Positions 1-8,200 of a DNA stretch of 64,000 nt are shown piece by piece. Numbering within the stretch: position 1 is the first letter of the stretch; each line of letters starts with the position of its first letter. This stretch comes from Paenibacillus sp. IHBB 10380. Its GTDB lineage: Bacteria; Bacillota; Bacilli; Paenibacillales; Paenibacillaceae. A program made the translations under genes and the position numbers. Under the pieces are notes generated by a model. That model was not told the origin of the DNA and searched no databases. It saw nothing but the letters and a program-made list of their open reading frames with translations. The stretch is from contig NZ_CP010976.1 of assembly GCF_000949425.1 (NCBI RefSeq), positions 2,480,001 through 2,544,000 of the forward strand, given 5' to 3'.

Positions 1-18
1 TAGTCGGTTTGCACAAGA

Positions 19-58
19 AGAAACGGTTACAGTCCTATAAGGGGCGGTAACCGTTTCT
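19..58. terminator. Strong stem-loop, bidirectional terminator-like, member of a repeated hairpin family
   Basis: A 12-bp perfect stem (AGAAACGGTTAC at 19-30, its complement at 47-58) with a GC-rich loop. It lies downstream of the minus-strand gene at 171-389. Read on the minus strand it closely resembles the hairpin at 38211-38252: both begin GAGAAACGG, share a CCTT-WAGGAC loop and end CCGTTTCTTCTTGT. It is therefore a repeated element as well as a plausible terminator. Confidence 0.7.
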
Positions 59-170
59 CGTATAAATGAAAGTATAGTGAAGACTTATATTTTTCTAATA
101 TTTCCAAAAAATCTGGAAGCTAATATGCCTTTCAGGTCAATAATAATTATTTTATCACTTTAGGTGACCT

Positions 171-389
171 TTATTGGTTTGAGAACTTGAGACCTTTCAT
201 CTCGAGAGCTGAGCGTAGTTGTTCAACTGCGTTAGGCCCTATACCATGCAAATTCATCAGTTCAGACTCACTGAGCTTTGAGATCTGTTCTAATGTCCTA
301 AGATCCGAATTAGCTAGCGCTCGTAACGCTGGCTTCGCCAAGCCAATTGGAAGATCATTTTCCTGCATATTGTGATTGTCCGTCTTCAC
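171..389 (-). CDS. Small helix-hairpin-helix protein similar to the RNA polymerase alpha C-terminal domain
   Basis: 72 residues. The segment LSESELMNLHGIGPNAVEQL carries the helix-hairpin-helix pattern (HGIGPNA turn) seen in the alpha-CTD of RNA polymerase and in many stand-alone small Bacillales proteins. Upstream is a second helical unit (PALRALANSDLRTLEQI) that completes the (HhH)-type fold. It probably binds DNA or a transcription factor in the cytoplasm, but no target can be read from the sequence. It is monocistronic and followed by the stem-loop at 19-58. Confidence 0.75.
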   Translation of the reverse strand: MKTDNHNMQENDLPIGLAKPALRALANSDLRTLEQISKLSESELMNLHGIGPNAVEQLRSALEMKGLKFSNQ

Positions 390-522
390 GATAATTCCTC
401 CATATCAATAATAGATAACTGATTATATCATTAGACTAATATGATAACAAAAATAGAGCCTGAAAATAATGAAAAAACTAAATTTACAATACCCCTTATT
501 CGTTTCAATTTGAATAGATAGC

Positions 523-562
523 AAAAAGACACAAGCAGATTTTTAGTCTACCTATGTCTTTT
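523..562 (-). terminator. Rho-independent terminator of the phospholipase C-like gene
   Basis: On the minus strand a stem AAAGACA / TGTCTTT with further pairing inside is followed by a run of five T. It begins about 13 bases after the stop codon of the gene at 575-1255. Confidence 0.65.
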
Positions 563-574
563 CACATTCATCAG

Positions 575-1255
575 TTAGCTGATGTTACTAGCCTCATCGA
601 TAAGCCCACATTCCCATTCTTCAAATTGTAATTTTAAACGACCAATGGTCTCTTCAACAAAATCAGCCACTATTTTATCTGTAATATATTCTGGTATAAT
701 CCCCGGTTCTTTGGAGGGGTCATTGAAAAATAAAAATGTCCTATCCCGCCACTGAATGACTTCCTCTGAGGTCAATAATTCTCCAAAAGAAAAACTTCTA
801 GATTCTGCTAATAGCTCCCATACTTCAGAACTCCACATTTTATGTTTATAGAGATTAAAGTCAATTTGGTCTGTCTCTTTGTAGTATAAAGTTCTAATCT
901 CTTCAGGTGTTCGGTTCAGTAATTCATTAGACTCAACAAATTTAGGGTGCAGTTCTTGAAACCAGTAATAATCAGTTAACAAATGCATAAAATATCCCCG
1001 TACAAACCATCTCCATTTCGTATCTGAACTTTGATTAATATAACTGGAATAGAGTGGTCCTAACCTCGCTAGATAATTCCCATCAACTCCCGGAGAAAAA
1101 TGGGTTTTGTTCTTATCCTCCCTAGTGGAACCATCTCTCATATGTATAGAATCTGGAGCAATATTCCCTAGGAAAAATGTATCCTTCTCAGTTTTTATTC
1201 CTAATTTTCCTATAAAACCAACAGCCACATTTAAATGAACCATAGGCAATGGCAT
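575..1255 (-). CDS. Zinc-dependent phospholipase C-like (Zn_dep_PLPC) protein
   Basis: 226 residues. The spaced metal-ligand candidates typical of the bacterial Zn_dep_PLPC superfamily are present: HLNVA near the N-terminus, APDSIH at about residue 32, KTHF at about 50 and HLLTDYYW at about 90. No signal peptide is visible, so the protein is probably cytoplasmic. Many such proteins are annotated only as hydrolases and the substrate is unknown. The start is supported by GAGGAGGAAAC about 9 bases upstream. The gene lies 24 bases downstream of a HIT gene in the same direction. Confidence 0.7.
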   Translation of the reverse strand: MPLPMVHLNVAVGFIGKLGIKTEKDTFFLGNIAPDSIHMRDGSTREDKNKTHFSPGVDGNYLARLGPLYSSYINQSSDTKWRWFVRGYFMHLLTDYYWFQELHPKFVESNELLNRTPEEIRTLYYKETDQIDFNLYKHKMWSSEVWELLAESRSFSFGELLTSEEVIQWRDRTFLFFNDPSKEPGIIPEYITDKIVADFVEETIGRLKLQFEEWECGLIDEASNIS

Positions 1256-1279
1256 GAATTCGTTTCCTCCTCAAAACTA

Positions 1280-1711
1280 CTAGAAATATCTTTGAGTTAG
1301 CTTAACAATCTCTCCGTTAAATTTACTTCTGGTTTCCTTTAATCTTGTTTCTGCTCTATGTTCAATCAGTGGTTCGGACCATGTAAAACCATCTCCCTTA
1401 TACCGAGGTATTACATGCATATGAAAATGGGTTAAGTCATTAAAAATACCACCATTCTGACAAATTGATATCCCATCTGGTTTATATATCTTTTTAATGA
1501 TATTGGTCATACGAATTGCACCACCCATTATTGCAGTAAGAGTATCCTGCTTCAACTCCTCTAAATCATGAAAATGTTCTTTTGGTAAAATCAATATGTG
1601 TCCCTCGTTGAATGGTGCAATATCAAGTACACAAGTAATATGATCATCTTCGAATACAACGTTCACTTCAGGTTCATTATGATTTGCAATTCTACATCCA
1701 AGACATTCCAT
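1280..1711 (-). CDS. HIT family nucleotide hydrolase/transferase
   Basis: 143 residues, the normal size for a histidine-triad protein. HFHMHVIPR at about residues 96-104 is the complete HxHxH motif, whose central histidine attacks the alpha-phosphate of the nucleotide substrate. Upstream, FNEGHILILPKEHF is the conserved HIT core, and the N-terminal CxxC pair (CLGC) is seen in many HIT proteins and may bind zinc. The RBS AAGGAG lies 6 bases before ATG. The exact substrate cannot be deduced. A second, divergent HIT gene lies at 11908-12414. Confidence 0.88.
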   Translation of the reverse strand: MECLGCRIANHNEPEVNVVFEDDHITCVLDIAPFNEGHILILPKEHFHDLEELKQDTLTAIMGGAIRMTNIIKKIYKPDGISICQNGGIFNDLTHFHMHVIPRYKGDGFTWSEPLIEHRAETRLKETRSKFNGEIVKLTQRYF

Positions 1712-1777
1712 AATGTACTCCTTAGTTTTTCAATTTTAATTATTGGATCCAGAATCTCCACTCTTTAAAGTTGCTAC

Positions 1778-2413
1778 TTATTTTTTGACAATGCCTATTA
1801 TTTCTCTTGGATCTTCTATTAAATAGTTTGGTTTTTCAGAGAATAGTATTTCTTTATTATAAAGACCCCATGAGACAGCAATGACTTCAACATTATTTCG
1901 CTTGCAGGCCTTTATATCCCTTACCTCATCTCCTATATAAATGAGTTCTTTATTAGATATTTTGTGCTCCCTCATATAGTTCTTAATCGCTTGGTCTTTG
2001 CCAAATAGCCCCTTTGATGATGTTATATGACTAAATAAGTTGATTTTTTGGTGGTTCAAGTACTCATTGATATTTAATTCTGAGTTTGAAGTAATAATGG
2101 ATAGAATGTAACCCTTATTCTTCAATTCACGTACAACATCTATTATTCCATCAAAAAAATTAACCGATTCCAGATAAAATTTGTATCTGTCTTTAAACTC
2201 GTGACCTATCTTTCCTATCACAAAGACCCTGAATATTGAAGCTTCAAGAGCCTTAAGTCTTTTTCTCAATGGGAGACTCATTATAACTTGGTACTCTTTC
2301 CGATCTAGCTTCTTAAGTTTGTATTTAGCAGCTAACTCGTTATATACCTTAACAATCACTTCAGCGGAATCTACAAGTGTTCCATCAAAGTCGAAAACGA
2401 TATGTTTCTTCAC
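1778..2413 (-). CDS. HAD superfamily hydrolase (phosphoglycolate phosphatase-like)
   Basis: 211 residues. Motif I DFDGTLVDS (residues 8-16) contains both catalytic aspartates, motif II is the Ser/Thr of SIITSNSE at about 105, a lysine (GKDQAIK) follows, and motif III/IV is IGDEVRDIKACK at about 160. The helical cap sits after motif I, as in the Gph/PGMB type. The start codon is GTG, chosen for GAGGT upstream. The physiological substrate, a small phosphorylated metabolite, is unknown. Confidence 0.85.
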   Translation of the reverse strand: MKKHIVFDFDGTLVDSAEVIVKVYNELAAKYKLKKLDRKEYQVIMSLPLRKRLKALEASIFRVFVIGKIGHEFKDRYKFYLESVNFFDGIIDVVRELKNKGYILSIITSNSELNINEYLNHQKINLFSHITSSKGLFGKDQAIKNYMREHKISNKELIYIGDEVRDIKACKRNNVEVIAVSWGLYNKEILFSEKPNYLIEDPREIIGIVKK

Positions 2414-2510
2414 TTGCTGACCTCATCTCTGAATTTCCTAAGCAAGATTCATCTAACCACCCCACCCATCTTAAGGTCTAGAGGACCGACCGATGCGGTA
2501 GATTCCTCCT

Positions 2511-2801
2511 CTATTTTATATTTATATAATGCTCCACTATCGGAAATGGCTCATAAAAATGATGTAATAATGCCTTCCATTCCTTATACTCATCCGATCC
2601 TCTAAATCCCTTTACATGGTCTTCGAGGGTTTCCCATCTTACCAGTACTATGTATTTATTATCCTCTTCTAAACACTTCTGCAATTCATGGTTTATATAG
2701 CCCTTCATGTTTGAAATAATCTTTGATGCTTCTTGAAATGTTGACTCAAAATGATGAGTTAATTCAGGTTTAATATGCAATATCGCTACTTCAAGTATCA
2801 T
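2511..2801 (-). CDS. Antibiotic biosynthesis monooxygenase (ABM)-fold protein
   Basis: 96 residues, the length of a single ferredoxin-like ABM domain. The pattern [13 protein letters not shown]...[12 protein letters not shown]...[13 protein letters not shown] matches the family, whose members are usually dimeric cofactor-free oxygenases or heme-degrading relatives. The chosen ATG has GGGAG about 10 bases upstream, and an in-frame upstream ATG at 2864 lacks a comparable site. Catalytic residues are not conserved enough in this fold to assign a reaction. Confidence 0.78.
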   Translation of the reverse strand: MILEVAILHIKPELTHHFESTFQEASKIISNMKGYINHELQKCLEEDNKYIVLVRWETLEDHVKGFRGSDEYKEWKALLHHFYEPFPIVEHYINIK

Positions 2802-2886
2802 TATAATATGCTCCCATCTTGATTTCAGGTTATTTTTAACATTTATGATTAGCGGACCTATCACACTTCTTCAACTAAACTTACAA

Positions 2887-3627
2887 TTAGCCCTCAAAGT
2901 ACTTAACGAGCTTTCCAGGTTCAATCTTCTTATCAATAATATTTATTAAGTGTTTCCCAAGCTCTTCAGTTGATTGTAACTGTCCTGTTTGATGTGCCTG
3001 TTTAAACAATTTAGCCATTTCAAAATCTTGATCATCCTTTCCTCTCACGACTTGCTGCAATTCCGTTTCAACCATACCTGGATCTACAGCAATTATCTCT
3101 ATTGGATATTGTCGCTTCGATTGCTCAGCCCCGATACATTGAGTAAACATATTTATTCCAGCTTTAGCAGTACAATACACGCTCATCGCGGGTGCTGGAT
3201 ATGACCCAGAACCTGAAGATATATTTATAATCTTTTTCCTTATTGGAACGTCATCCATTTGATTTATAAAGTAAGAAGTCAAAACCATCGGAGCAATTAG
3301 ACTTATTTGTATGTTCTTATTAATTTCTTCGGCATTACAATTGTCTATGGTTTTTAAAGGTTCGATCATGGCAGCATTATTAATAAGGCAAATCATTTCC
3401 GAAGCATTTAAATTAATTTGACTGAAAATCTCTTTCAGTAATGGTTCGATTCCCAGTATATTACTCAAATCAAAATGATGATGGGTGTAATTTTTGTAAT
3501 TATCTAAAATATTTGAATCACCACGTGAAATACCATGTACACAATTTCCATTATCAAGGAGCATTCTGGCTAATTGTTCACCGATACCTCTTGATGTTCC
3601 AGTGATTATGAAGTGACCTTTATTCAT
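2887..3627 (-). CDS. Short-chain dehydrogenase, (S)-benzoin-forming benzil reductase-like (YueD type)
   Basis: 246 residues. The N-terminal dinucleotide site ITGTSRGIGEQLA (GxxxGxG, residues 8-20) points to NADP(H), and NNAA appears at about 87. The catalytic Ser-Tyr-Lys set is ISSGSG, then YCTAK at about 151-155. The C-terminal VDPGMVETELQ is typical of the YueD/sepiapterin-reductase-like branch. It probably reduces a dicarbonyl or carbonyl substrate in the cytosol; the substrate is inferred from family only. GGAGGT lies 5-6 bases before the ATG. Confidence 0.82.
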   Translation of the reverse strand: MNKGHFIITGTSRGIGEQLARMLLDNGNCVHGISRGDSNILDNYKNYTHHHFDLSNILGIEPLLKEIFSQINLNASEMICLINNAAMIEPLKTIDNCNAEEINKNIQISLIAPMVLTSYFINQMDDVPIRKKIINISSGSGSYPAPAMSVYCTAKAGINMFTQCIGAEQSKRQYPIEIIAVDPGMVETELQQVVRGKDDQDFEMAKLFKQAHQTGQLQSTEELGKHLINIIDKKIEPGKLVKYFEG

Positions 3628-3681
3628 TCAATGACCTCCGTTAGGGTATCGCATCTCTTCTAAATTAATTACGTGCATTCT

Positions 3682-4197
3682 TCATGAATCACTCTTATAA
3701 AAAAGATTGGTTAATATGTTTCTATTTCTTTGATTAATAAATTGCTTTTCTAGTATCATACCTAGTTTCTCAGCAACTCTCATAGAAGCAACATGATCAC
3801 TTGGCATATTTACACATATCCGTCTAAGTTTTAGATCATGTAGTCCGTATTGCAAGCATGCTTGAGCTGCTTCAAAGGCAAATCCTTGCTTCCAATATTC
3901 AGAGTAAATAATATACCCTAAGTCATATTCGGGTTGTCCATCTATTTCAGTTTTTACTATCCCTACATCACCAATCAAGTCACCGGTATCTTTTAATTCT
4001 AATCCCCATCTGCCATATCCATTATTATTGTAAGATTCGATATTTCGTTTTAACCATTGTTCCGTTTGATCAACCTTAAACGGAGAAGGCCAAAATGACA
4101 TTGTAATAGGATCAGATAAAATAGAATTTAATGGCTCAAAGTCGTTCATTGTATACTGCTTAACTAAGAGTCTTGTGGTTTCTAAGATGTTTAACAC
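3682..4197 (-). CDS. GNAT acetyltransferase, RimJ/RimL type
   Basis: About 171 residues from the GTG at 4197. LETTRLLVKQYTMNDF opens the domain as in RimJ/RimL proteins, and YSEYWKQGFAFEAAQACLQY carries the acetyl-CoA pyrophosphate loop (canonical Q/RxxGxG/A, here KQGFAFEA). LRRICVNMPSDHVASMRVAEKLGM is the conserved C-terminal half. AAAGGG lies 8 bases before this GTG, whereas the upstream in-frame GTG (4206) directly abuts that site. It may acetylate a protein N-terminus or a small amine; the target is unknown. Confidence 0.82.
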   Translation of the reverse strand: MLNILETTRLLVKQYTMNDFEPLNSILSDPITMSFWPSPFKVDQTEQWLKRNIESYNNNGYGRWGLELKDTGDLIGDVGIVKTEIDGQPEYDLGYIIYSEYWKQGFAFEAAQACLQYGLHDLKLRRICVNMPSDHVASMRVAEKLGMILEKQFINQRNRNILTNLFYKSDS

Positions 4198-4257
4198 TAG
4201 CCTCACCCTTTCGCATAATCTTGTGAATTCACGAAATGATCCAGCTTTAGATAGCTC

Positions 4258-4377
4258 TTATCTTAGGCTAGGCCATTTGTTGTCTGATCTTCTTCCATGA
4301 TTATACATCTGATAACCAAGAGGAGAAAGCCCAAAAGCATGAATTTCGTATTGTCCTAATAACCTCGCTATTTCAGG
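4258..4377 (-). pseudogene. Unidentified coding remnant (C-terminal fragment)
   Basis: An open minus-strand frame without a start codon reads in part LLGQYEIHAFGLSPLGYQM and ends at a TAA at 4258-4260. Its composition looks protein-coding, and it abuts the end of the kinase gene at 4373-4915, overlapping its stop in another frame. I do not recognise the family. It is best read as the tail of a gene whose 5' part has been lost, like other remnants in this region. Confidence 0.4.
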
Positions 4378-4915
4378 GTATTATTGAATTCAAATAACCT
4401 ATTACAATTTCCACTCTTTCTTTGACAGAGTGATCTCCCTCAATTCTCAAAATCGGACATGATAACCCTGACATCCAATGTTCATGTAAAGATCGGCTTC
4501 TAACTTCCAAGCCAGCTTTATCATAAAGTAAGGCCCACTCTATAAATTCCTTCGATTTTTCGTACATCGTTCCACCAGGTAATATTTCATCTCCGTATCT
4601 TAGAAATTCCCTTTCCTTTAATCTTTTCTCTCTTATATCTTGAGGGACATATAGAAAAACAACTAAATCAAAGAAAGCCTTTAATTCATCTCCCCAACCA
4701 CAAACCGCTCCAGAAAGTATCCATTCTTTATAATTTACAAGGTCTTCTTTTAAAAGATGAACCCTTTCTTGTGGTTCTCTCTGTTTCTCAAATTTCTCTA
4801 TCCAAAAATAATCATCACCATCAAAAAGTACATGAGGGAGAGATAAAGATAATCCTCTTCCTAGTGTCGTTGTTCCTGAACCAGAGGCACCAAATATATG
4901 TATTCGATTATTCAT
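4373..4915 (-). CDS. Small P-loop kinase, adenylate-kinase-like
   Basis: 180 residues from the ATG at 4915, which is preceded by GGAGG with 5-base spacing (two upstream ATGs are therefore rejected). The Walker A loop is GASGSGTTTLG at residues 7-17, with threonine replacing the usual lysine (GSGTTT instead of GSGKST). The same substitution occurs in a known group of Bacilli P-loop kinases. LFDGDDYFW is the probable substrate-binding acidic segment, and RLKEREFLRYGDEI the lid arginines. Function is unknown; small-molecule phosphorylation is inferred. Confidence 0.65.
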   Translation of the reverse strand: MNNRIHIFGASGSGTTTLGRGLSLSLPHVLFDGDDYFWIEKFEKQREPQERVHLLKEDLVNYKEWILSGAVCGWGDELKAFFDLVVFLYVPQDIREKRLKEREFLRYGDEILPGGTMYEKSKEFIEWALLYDKAGLEVRSRSLHEHWMSGLSCPILRIEGDHSVKERVEIVIGYLNSIIP

Positions 4916-5013
4916 ACTAACCTCCGTTGATTTCATCAAAACTATAACCTCGGCGTGTTTTTTTTATGATTATTTTGGTGTAAATGATTATCTCGGAACC
5001 ATTCTGATATTCC

Positions 5014-5157
5014 CTAAATAAGTTTCTTAACAATATCCTCTAATTTCATTCCTCTTGAACCCTTAAACAAAATCACATCGTTTTCTTCAACTAAACTAAT
5101 GATGTTGTCGATCAATAGTTGTCTACTCGAAAAATGCCTTACTAAACCAATTTTCAT
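5014..5157 (-). pseudogene. MurF C-terminal fragment (47 codons)
   Basis: The minus-strand frame ends LFKGSRGMKLEDIVKKLI. This matches the extreme C-terminus of UDP-N-acetylmuramoyl-tripeptide:D-alanyl-D-alanine ligase (MurF), where VLVKGSRGMKMEE is highly conserved. Only about 47 of the usual 450 residues remain. An ATG at 5157 has AAAAGGAG five bases upstream, so a peptide could still be made, but it lacks the ATP and nucleotide sites. It lies directly next to the palindromic element at 5191-5308. Confidence 0.7.
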
Positions 5158-5190
5158 ATGACTCCTTTTAATATTGGTATGGTTTCACCA

Positions 5191-5308
5191 CATTTCATAT
5201 AACGTTTCTGCTTTCACGACATCATCCACTTTAGACTGAGCTGAACGAGCTGTGCAACTATCGCGGTCTTAATTTACAAGAAGTGCTAATGTGTTGTTAT
5301 ACGAATGA
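5191..5308. repeat. attC-like imperfect palindrome, copy A
   Basis: The left arm TTCATATAAC (5194-5203) is matched by the inverted right arm GTTATACGAA (5296-5305), 9 of 10 bases. The arm continues with CGTTT...TTTCACGACATC, which recurs in the copies at 6911, 7438 and 8201. The overall plan, short inverted core sites flanking a long imperfect stem between two minus-strand genes, resembles integron attC sites. The attC reading is inference. Confidence 0.55.
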
Positions 5309-5337
5309 TGGTCTTCCTCGAATCCACTTACAAATCT

Positions 5338-5868
5338 TCAGTTCTTGTATAATATATTCTCTAATCGTTTTATCCAATTGCCATTCTTATCAGCAATGAG
5401 AGTATTCCATAATAGATCTTTCGCAGGTTTCATATTCTTCTCTTGGTCATCTACAAAAATTACTTGTAAATCGGTTTTTAATCTTGATTTAACGATTTCA
5501 TAACTCTCAGGATCAGGTTTGCAATATCCAATCGAACTATCTATACGATGATTACTGAGTAAATGGATATCCGCTACTTGACTCCAGTTAGGAACATAGT
5601 TGAACGCAGGTAATCTCTTTAGGTGCTTAACCAGGATAGTTTGTGCATTATGTATTTCAATCAATGGGCATTGCTTACTGATCCATTCCCAAAAATCTTC
5701 TTCGCTTATCTTACCTGTCCAAAGCAATTTTCGTATTTCTTGTTTGAATTGAGTTTTCAAGTTCTCACTTGAAACGAATGCTGATTCTGCAAGCTCATTC
5801 CAAAATAAAGGAGAAATATTTGTTATTATTACGCCTGCAATATCTAAAATTAATTGATATTTAATCAT
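5338..5868 (-). CDS. HAD-like protein with a shortened core (YihX-type), probably inactive
   Basis: 176 residues from the ATG at 5868 (AGGAG about 7 bases upstream). LILDIAGVI is HAD motif I, with the second aspartate replaced as in the YihX/epoxide-hydrolase N-terminal group. GYCKPDPESYEIV and VIFVDDQEKNMKPAK are motifs III and IV. Between LLSNH (motif II) and GYCKPD only six residues (RIDSSI) remain, where relatives have roughly 25-30, so an in-frame internal deletion is likely. A phosphatase or dehalogenase role cannot be claimed. Confidence 0.65.
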   Translation of the reverse strand: MIKYQLILDIAGVIITNISPLFWNELAESAFVSSENLKTQFKQEIRKLLWTGKISEEDFWEWISKQCPLIEIHNAQTILVKHLKRLPAFNYVPNWSQVADIHLLSNHRIDSSIGYCKPDPESYEIVKSRLKTDLQVIFVDDQEKNMKPAKDLLWNTLIADKNGNWIKRLENILYKN

Positions 5869-5978
5869 ATTTTGATCTCCTAGGTCCTTATTCAAGCTCT
5901 TTGGTTCTTTCGTATTACGTATTTGCATTCATGAACACGAAAGGTTCAAGTGACCTAAGAGAAAACTGGCTCTGCCAG

Positions 5979-6223
5979 TTAGTCTCGCAGGGTTAAGTCT
6001 CTGATTACTCTTCCTCGAATGAAGCAATCTTCTATGTGGAGTGTTTCAAGAAGTAAAAGTGAGGTTTCAATAGGAACATCCATATAGTCGCTTAGTTCTG
6101 CCCATAAATCTTCACGATAAGAGTCATTGTAATATCAGGAATCTGATTAATGATATTTATTCGCTCTTCAAACGAAGGACTGGGAATCGGTTCAAAATGA
6201 CCCAAGGCATTAGCCCGTAGCAT
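5979..6223 (-). pseudogene. Frameshifted small ORF, family unknown
   Basis: From an ATG at 6223 the frame reads NALGHFEPIPSPSFEERI and on to QIPDIT, then continues only after a one-base shift near 6120 (SYREDLWAELSDYMDVPIET and on to LTLRD, stop at 5979). Together the two halves give about 80 plausible residues. A perfect six-base stem (ACTGGC/GCCAGT, 5965-5979) follows immediately. I do not recognise the family. Confidence 0.45.
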
Positions 6224-6251
6224 AAATCCTAGCTATCCGTGCCATACTCCA

Positions 6252-6812
6252 CTATAATTGAAACTTTTCCTTAATAATATTTGCGACTTCTATTGGACTC
6301 ACACCTGTATTATTGATTTTAATATAATTTTCTTTTTTGATTTCACCATCCATAGAGTTTAATCTGTATTTTTCCATCGTGCTTCTTAAATCCTCTTCTG
6401 ACCACTCAATATTTCGTTTTGTTGGTTTATGGTTTAATCTGTGGGGACTTTTGTTACGCTCAAGTCTTTCTTCTACAGCTGCTTCAAGTTCAACAAAATA
6501 AACAACTCCACCTTTTGATTCAAATAAATCACTAATTTTATTAATATAATCCCAGTCAGTTTGCAAATCAAACGCCCATACATAAGTAAAAATCAATCCG
6601 TATAGATCACTTTTTGATACTTCTTCAAATATTTCCTGACGAAATAAATTAACTAATCTTTTTCCCGCTTCAGTGCTATAGCTAAAAGAGGGAGAAACCA
6701 ATTCAATAGTCATATGATTATGAAAAAGCTTCAATTTCGTTATTTTTTCTAGTTCATGTCCAACTGTCATTTTACCAACGGCCTGTGGTCCAAATATTAT
6801 AATAAATTTCAT
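6252..6812 (-). CDS. P-loop NTPase, shikimate/AAA-type small kinase-like protein
   Basis: 186 residues starting at the ATG at 6812, which has AGGAGG five bases upstream. MKFIIIFGPQAVGKMTVG contains the Walker A loop GPQAVGKMT (residues 8-16). HNHMTIEL supplies conserved histidines found in this uncharacterised family, GGVVYFVELEA is the hydrophobic strand, and RNIEWSEEDLRSTMEKYR is a conserved C-terminal segment. The product is probably a cytosolic kinase of unknown substrate. Confidence 0.72.
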   Translation of the reverse strand: MKFIIIFGPQAVGKMTVGHELEKITKLKLFHNHMTIELVSPSFSYSTEAGKRLVNLFRQEIFEEVSKSDLYGLIFTYVWAFDLQTDWDYINKISDLFESKGGVVYFVELEAAVEERLERNKSPHRLNHKPTKRNIEWSEEDLRSTMEKYRLNSMDGEIKKENYIKINNTGVSPIEVANIIKEKFQL

Positions 6813-6910
6813 AAATCCTCCTATTTGGAGCTTAAACACTATTTACAGATACTAACTCAAATTACATTTATTAGATACAACCCAAGAATAGCGAAATTCA
6901 GGGTTTAGCG

Positions 6911-6945
6911 CATTTCATACAACGTTTAATGTATTCACGACGTCT
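6911..6945. repeat. attC-like element, copy C (left half only)
   Basis: CATTTCATACAACGTTT followed by GTATTCACGACGTC matches copies A, D and E in the same orientation. The right arm is absent, because the next minus-strand gene ends at 6980, which suggests truncation. Confidence 0.5.
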
Positions 6946-6979
6946 ATTATCCTTATCTTTAAATAGAGAGCTACTTCCA

Positions 6980-7403
6980 CTATATTTTTCTTCCCTGAGG
7001 CAGTCTTCCCATTAATCGTTCTGATTCTCTTTCAAACCCATATTGTTCATACAATCCATGAGCATCTAATGTCGCTAAAATACCTGTCATCCATTCATAT
7101 TCTTCAGAATTAATAATAACTTCAACTAATTTCTTTCCAATACCTTGCCCCTGATATTCTTTCAACACAAATACATCACATAAGTAAAACATGGTTACTC
7201 CATCTGTGACGATCCTTGCAAAAACCAATTTGGTTATTATTATAATAAACGCCATAACAATGAGAAGATTCGATAGATTTCAATATCCGTTCAGGTGGTC
7301 TCCTGTTTGCCCAATAGCTTTGAGCTAAGTAATCCAGTACACATTGTCTGTTGATTTTGTCTTTATCATCTGATATTAAGAAATCATTGTACAAAATTTC
7401 CAT
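6980..7403 (-). pseudogene. GNAT acetyltransferase with a one-base frameshift
   Basis: From the ATG at 7403 (AGGGGG upstream) the frame runs MEILYNDFLIS and on to YGVYYNNNQIGF, then leaves frame. The continuation in the next frame is ARIVTDGVTMFYLCDVFVL, then the acetyl-CoA loop EYQGQGIGKKL and DAHGLYEQYGF. The junction is a run of five A on the plus strand (7220-7224), and removing one restores one continuous protein of about 140 residues. Read in frame it is a complete GNAT of the single-domain type. A sequencing error or slippage is not excluded. Confidence 0.8.
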
Positions 7404-7437
7404 GAATATCCCCCTCACAATTGTCTTTATCACTACG

Positions 7438-7560
7438 CAAATTTCGTCTAACGTTTCCGTGTTCACGACGTCCATGCACCTTAAGCTGCACAGGTCGTGA
7501 GTCTAGCGCGATCATGACCGGCCCGATGCGCTTAAGTGAATGGATGTGTTACCTGAATTG
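7438..7560. repeat. attC-like imperfect palindrome, copy D (most complete)
   Basis: TTCGTCTAAC (7443-7452) opposes GTTACCTGAA (7548-7557). Inside, GACGTCCATGCACCTTAAGC pairs imperfectly with GCTTAAGTGAATGGATGT, and GGTCGTGA with TCATGACC around the loop. The left core GTCTAAC fits the integron R'' consensus RYYYAAC; the right core fits GTTRRRY less well. It sits about 35 bases upstream of one gene start and about 95 bases after the previous stop. Confidence 0.6.
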
Positions 7561-7653
7561 GCTTCTCAGAATTACCTCGGCAACCGAATGACGGCGTAGC
7601 GGGCGATGCATGAACACTTGTTATCAAATGGGAATGCCCTCATCGAATGACAC

Positions 7654-8170
7654 TCATGATTTTCTTGGTACAAGAAACGTCTGAGACAACACTTGATGAG
7701 ATCCGAGTAATCCGTCTATCTCAATGTTGTCTTTCTCCTCAATGTAATCAATATTTCGTTTTTTGTAAAATCTCTTCCAAAATTGAACTGCGACAATATT
7801 GTTTTCTAATTGTTCAATCTTATATCTACCTGGAAAAAGATTTAAAATCATAGCTACCGCTTCGAATGCCATACTCTTTCTTCTATACTTCTTCAACATA
7901 AACAACTCTTGTATGGCGTAATCTACCCCTTCTACTACAAAAGGTGGAGAGCACACCAGGATAAATCCTACTATCTTATTATTATATTTGATGAAATACG
8001 GATGTAACTCTTCTCGATCAAGATACAAGTAAGTATTGGTCGGATCAAATTTCCCATCATCCTTAGTATCTTCATCAGTGTATTCAGACAACTCCATACA
8101 GATAGAGATTGTAAAGATTGAAAAAAATCTCTTTTTGTTCTTTATTGATTTCAGTTATTATTACACTCAT
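7654..8170 (-). pseudogene. GNAT acetyltransferase with a one-base frameshift near the N-terminus
   Basis: The downstream frame (7654-8097) encodes ELSEYTDED, then KIVGFILVCSPP and the acetyl-CoA loop FMLKKYRRKSMAFEAV. It lacks the first 25 residues of its family. These are found upstream in another frame from an ATG at 8170 with GGAGAATGAAC: MSVIITEINKEQKEIFFNLY, continuing to NLYLY. One extra G at 8094-8095 separates them; without it the protein reads NLYLYELSEYTD. The final glycine pattern (KSMAFE for RxxGxG/A) is also weakened. Confidence 0.75.
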
Positions 8171-8200
8171 GTTCATTCTCCTTGTATTTATATTTTCATC

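Noticed and set aside
2402..2605. 67-codon plus-strand open frame
   Set aside because: It overlaps the 5' end of the HAD gene and the 3' end of the ABM-fold gene on the other strand and has no family-like features.
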